The notes under the pieces: model-generated
Databases searched by the model: none
What the model saw: only the letters and a program-made list of their open reading frames with translations
What the model was told of the DNA's origin: nothing
Made by a program: the position numbers and the translations under genes
Source of the DNA: Prevotellaceae bacterium
Lineage (GTDB): Bacteria > Bacteroidota > Bacteroidia > Bacteroidales > Bacteroidaceae
NCBI GenBank assembly: GCA_022508635.1
Contig: JAFLUV010000142.1
Coordinates: 1 to 6,056 of the forward strand
Reading direction: 5' to 3'
Length of the DNA: 6,056 nt
Shown here: piece after piece, positions 5,406 to 6,056 of the stretch
How positions within the stretch are numbered: the first letter of the stretch is position 1
Layout of the letters: each line of letters opens with the position of its first letter

Positions 5406-6056
5406 ATGAAGATACCGTTCTTAAAAAGAATCGACCGTTACATCATAGGTAAGTTCCTAGGTACTTACTTCTTTTCCATCGTGCTTATTATCAGCATTGG
5501 TGTTGTGTTTGATTTTAATGAGAACGTTGACCGTTTTACTGAGTCGCAAGCTCCCTGGCGTGCAATTGTCATGCAGTATTATCTCAACTTCATTCCCTAC
5601 TACGCCAATCTTTTCAGTGCCCTATTCGTTTTCATAAGTGTTATCTTTTTTACTACTAAGTTGGCGGACGGCAGCGAGTTCATTGCCATGATAAGCGCAG
5701 GTATCAGCTATCGGCGGTTGCTGTTTCCCTATATGATTAGTTCTGCAGTCATAGCAGCGATGACTTTCTATCTTGGTGCAGAGGTCATTCCGCGGAGTAG
5801 TGTCAAGCGACTGGCTTTTGAGAATACATACAAGAAGCGAAAGAAGAATCCCACCTACGCTGATAAAGTACAGCTACAAGTTGAGACAGGTGTTATTGCC
5901 TATATGGAGCGTTTTGATGGCATTGGGAAAACGGGACGACACTTCTCTCTCGACAAGTTCGAAAACAAGAAGCTTGTCTCGCACCTTTCTGCTGCTACTG
6001 CTATCTACGATACATTGAGTGATGTACGCTATCAGTGGCATTTGAAAGATGTTACA
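5406..6056 (+). CDS. LptF/LptG (YjgP/YjgQ) family permease, 5' part only
   Basis: LptF and LptG are the inner-membrane subunits of the LptB2FG ABC transporter, which extracts lipopolysaccharide and hands it to the LptC/LptA bridge towards the outer membrane. The frame beginning ATGAAGATACCG stays open to the window edge (217 residues visible, no stop), so the gene is cut by the window, not broken. The start MKIPFLKRIDRYIIGKFLGT is typical of the family. Three membrane segments are visible at about 17-36, 58-83 and 105-128. Between the second and third is the conserved coupling-helix region LADGSEFIAMISAGIS (86-101), which contacts LptB. From about 130 the sequence becomes hydrophilic, as expected for the start of the periplasmic beta-jellyroll domain. 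It lies 14 bases after tgt, probably in the same operon. LptF cannot be told from LptG on this fragment, so no symbol is given. Full family proteins are about 350-400 residues or longer. Confidence 0.92.
   Translation, partial: MKIPFLKRIDRYIIGKFLGTYFFSIVLIISIGVVFDFNENVDRFTESQAPWRAIVMQYYLNFIPYYANLFSALFVFISVIFFTTKLADGSEFIAMISAGISYRRLLFPYMISSAVIAAMTFYLGAEVIPRSSVKRLAFENTYKKRKKNPTYADKVQLQVETGVIAYMERFDGIGKTGRHFSLDKFENKKLVSHLSAATAIYDTLSDVRYQWHLKDVT

Noticed and set aside
5773..6018. An 81-residue plus-strand frame near the right edge
   Set aside because: It is out of frame with the LptF/LptG-family gene, which is open from 5406 to the window end with clear membrane segments and family features.

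Overview
The window looks like a chromosomal segment from a member of the Bacteroidales (Bacteroidota), possibly a Prevotella-like genus. The evidence is promoter elements of the TAnnTTTG type typical of Bacteroidota, weak or absent Shine-Dalgarno sequences, and the protein sequences themselves. The genus is an inference.

Layout: (1) Positions 1-172 are an AT-rich non-coding leader with a candidate promoter. (2) A vsr-type mismatch endonuclease gene (173-724, plus strand) follows. (3) A short convergent gap (725-793) holds a small inverted repeat. (4) trmN6, a tRNA1(Val) adenine-N6 methyltransferase gene, runs on the minus strand (1504 down to 794). (5) A divergent control region lies between trmN6 and lon (about 1505-1744). 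It has one TAnnTTTG element facing each way, a 10-bp tandem repeat in the trmN6 leader, and two ATGT...ACAT inverted repeats around the lon promoter. (6) lon (ATP-dependent protease), tgt (tRNA-guanine transglycosylase) and the 5' part of an LptF/LptG-family permease gene run in the same direction with gaps of 47 and 14 bases. They are probably one operon, and the last gene runs off the right edge.

Together: most of the window is housekeeping, namely protein quality control (Lon), tRNA modification (TrmN6 at A37, Tgt at G34) and lipopolysaccharide transport to the outer membrane (LptF/G). Vsr is the one accessory-type gene. Such genes normally accompany a DNA cytosine-5 methyltransferase, but none lies in the window.

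I see no mobile element, CRISPR array, RNA gene or obvious new system. The most notable details are that Tgt lacks all three zinc-binding cysteines while keeping its catalytic aspartates, that Vsr has an insertion which displaces a zinc ligand, and that the trmN6/lon divergent promoter region is compact and symmetric.
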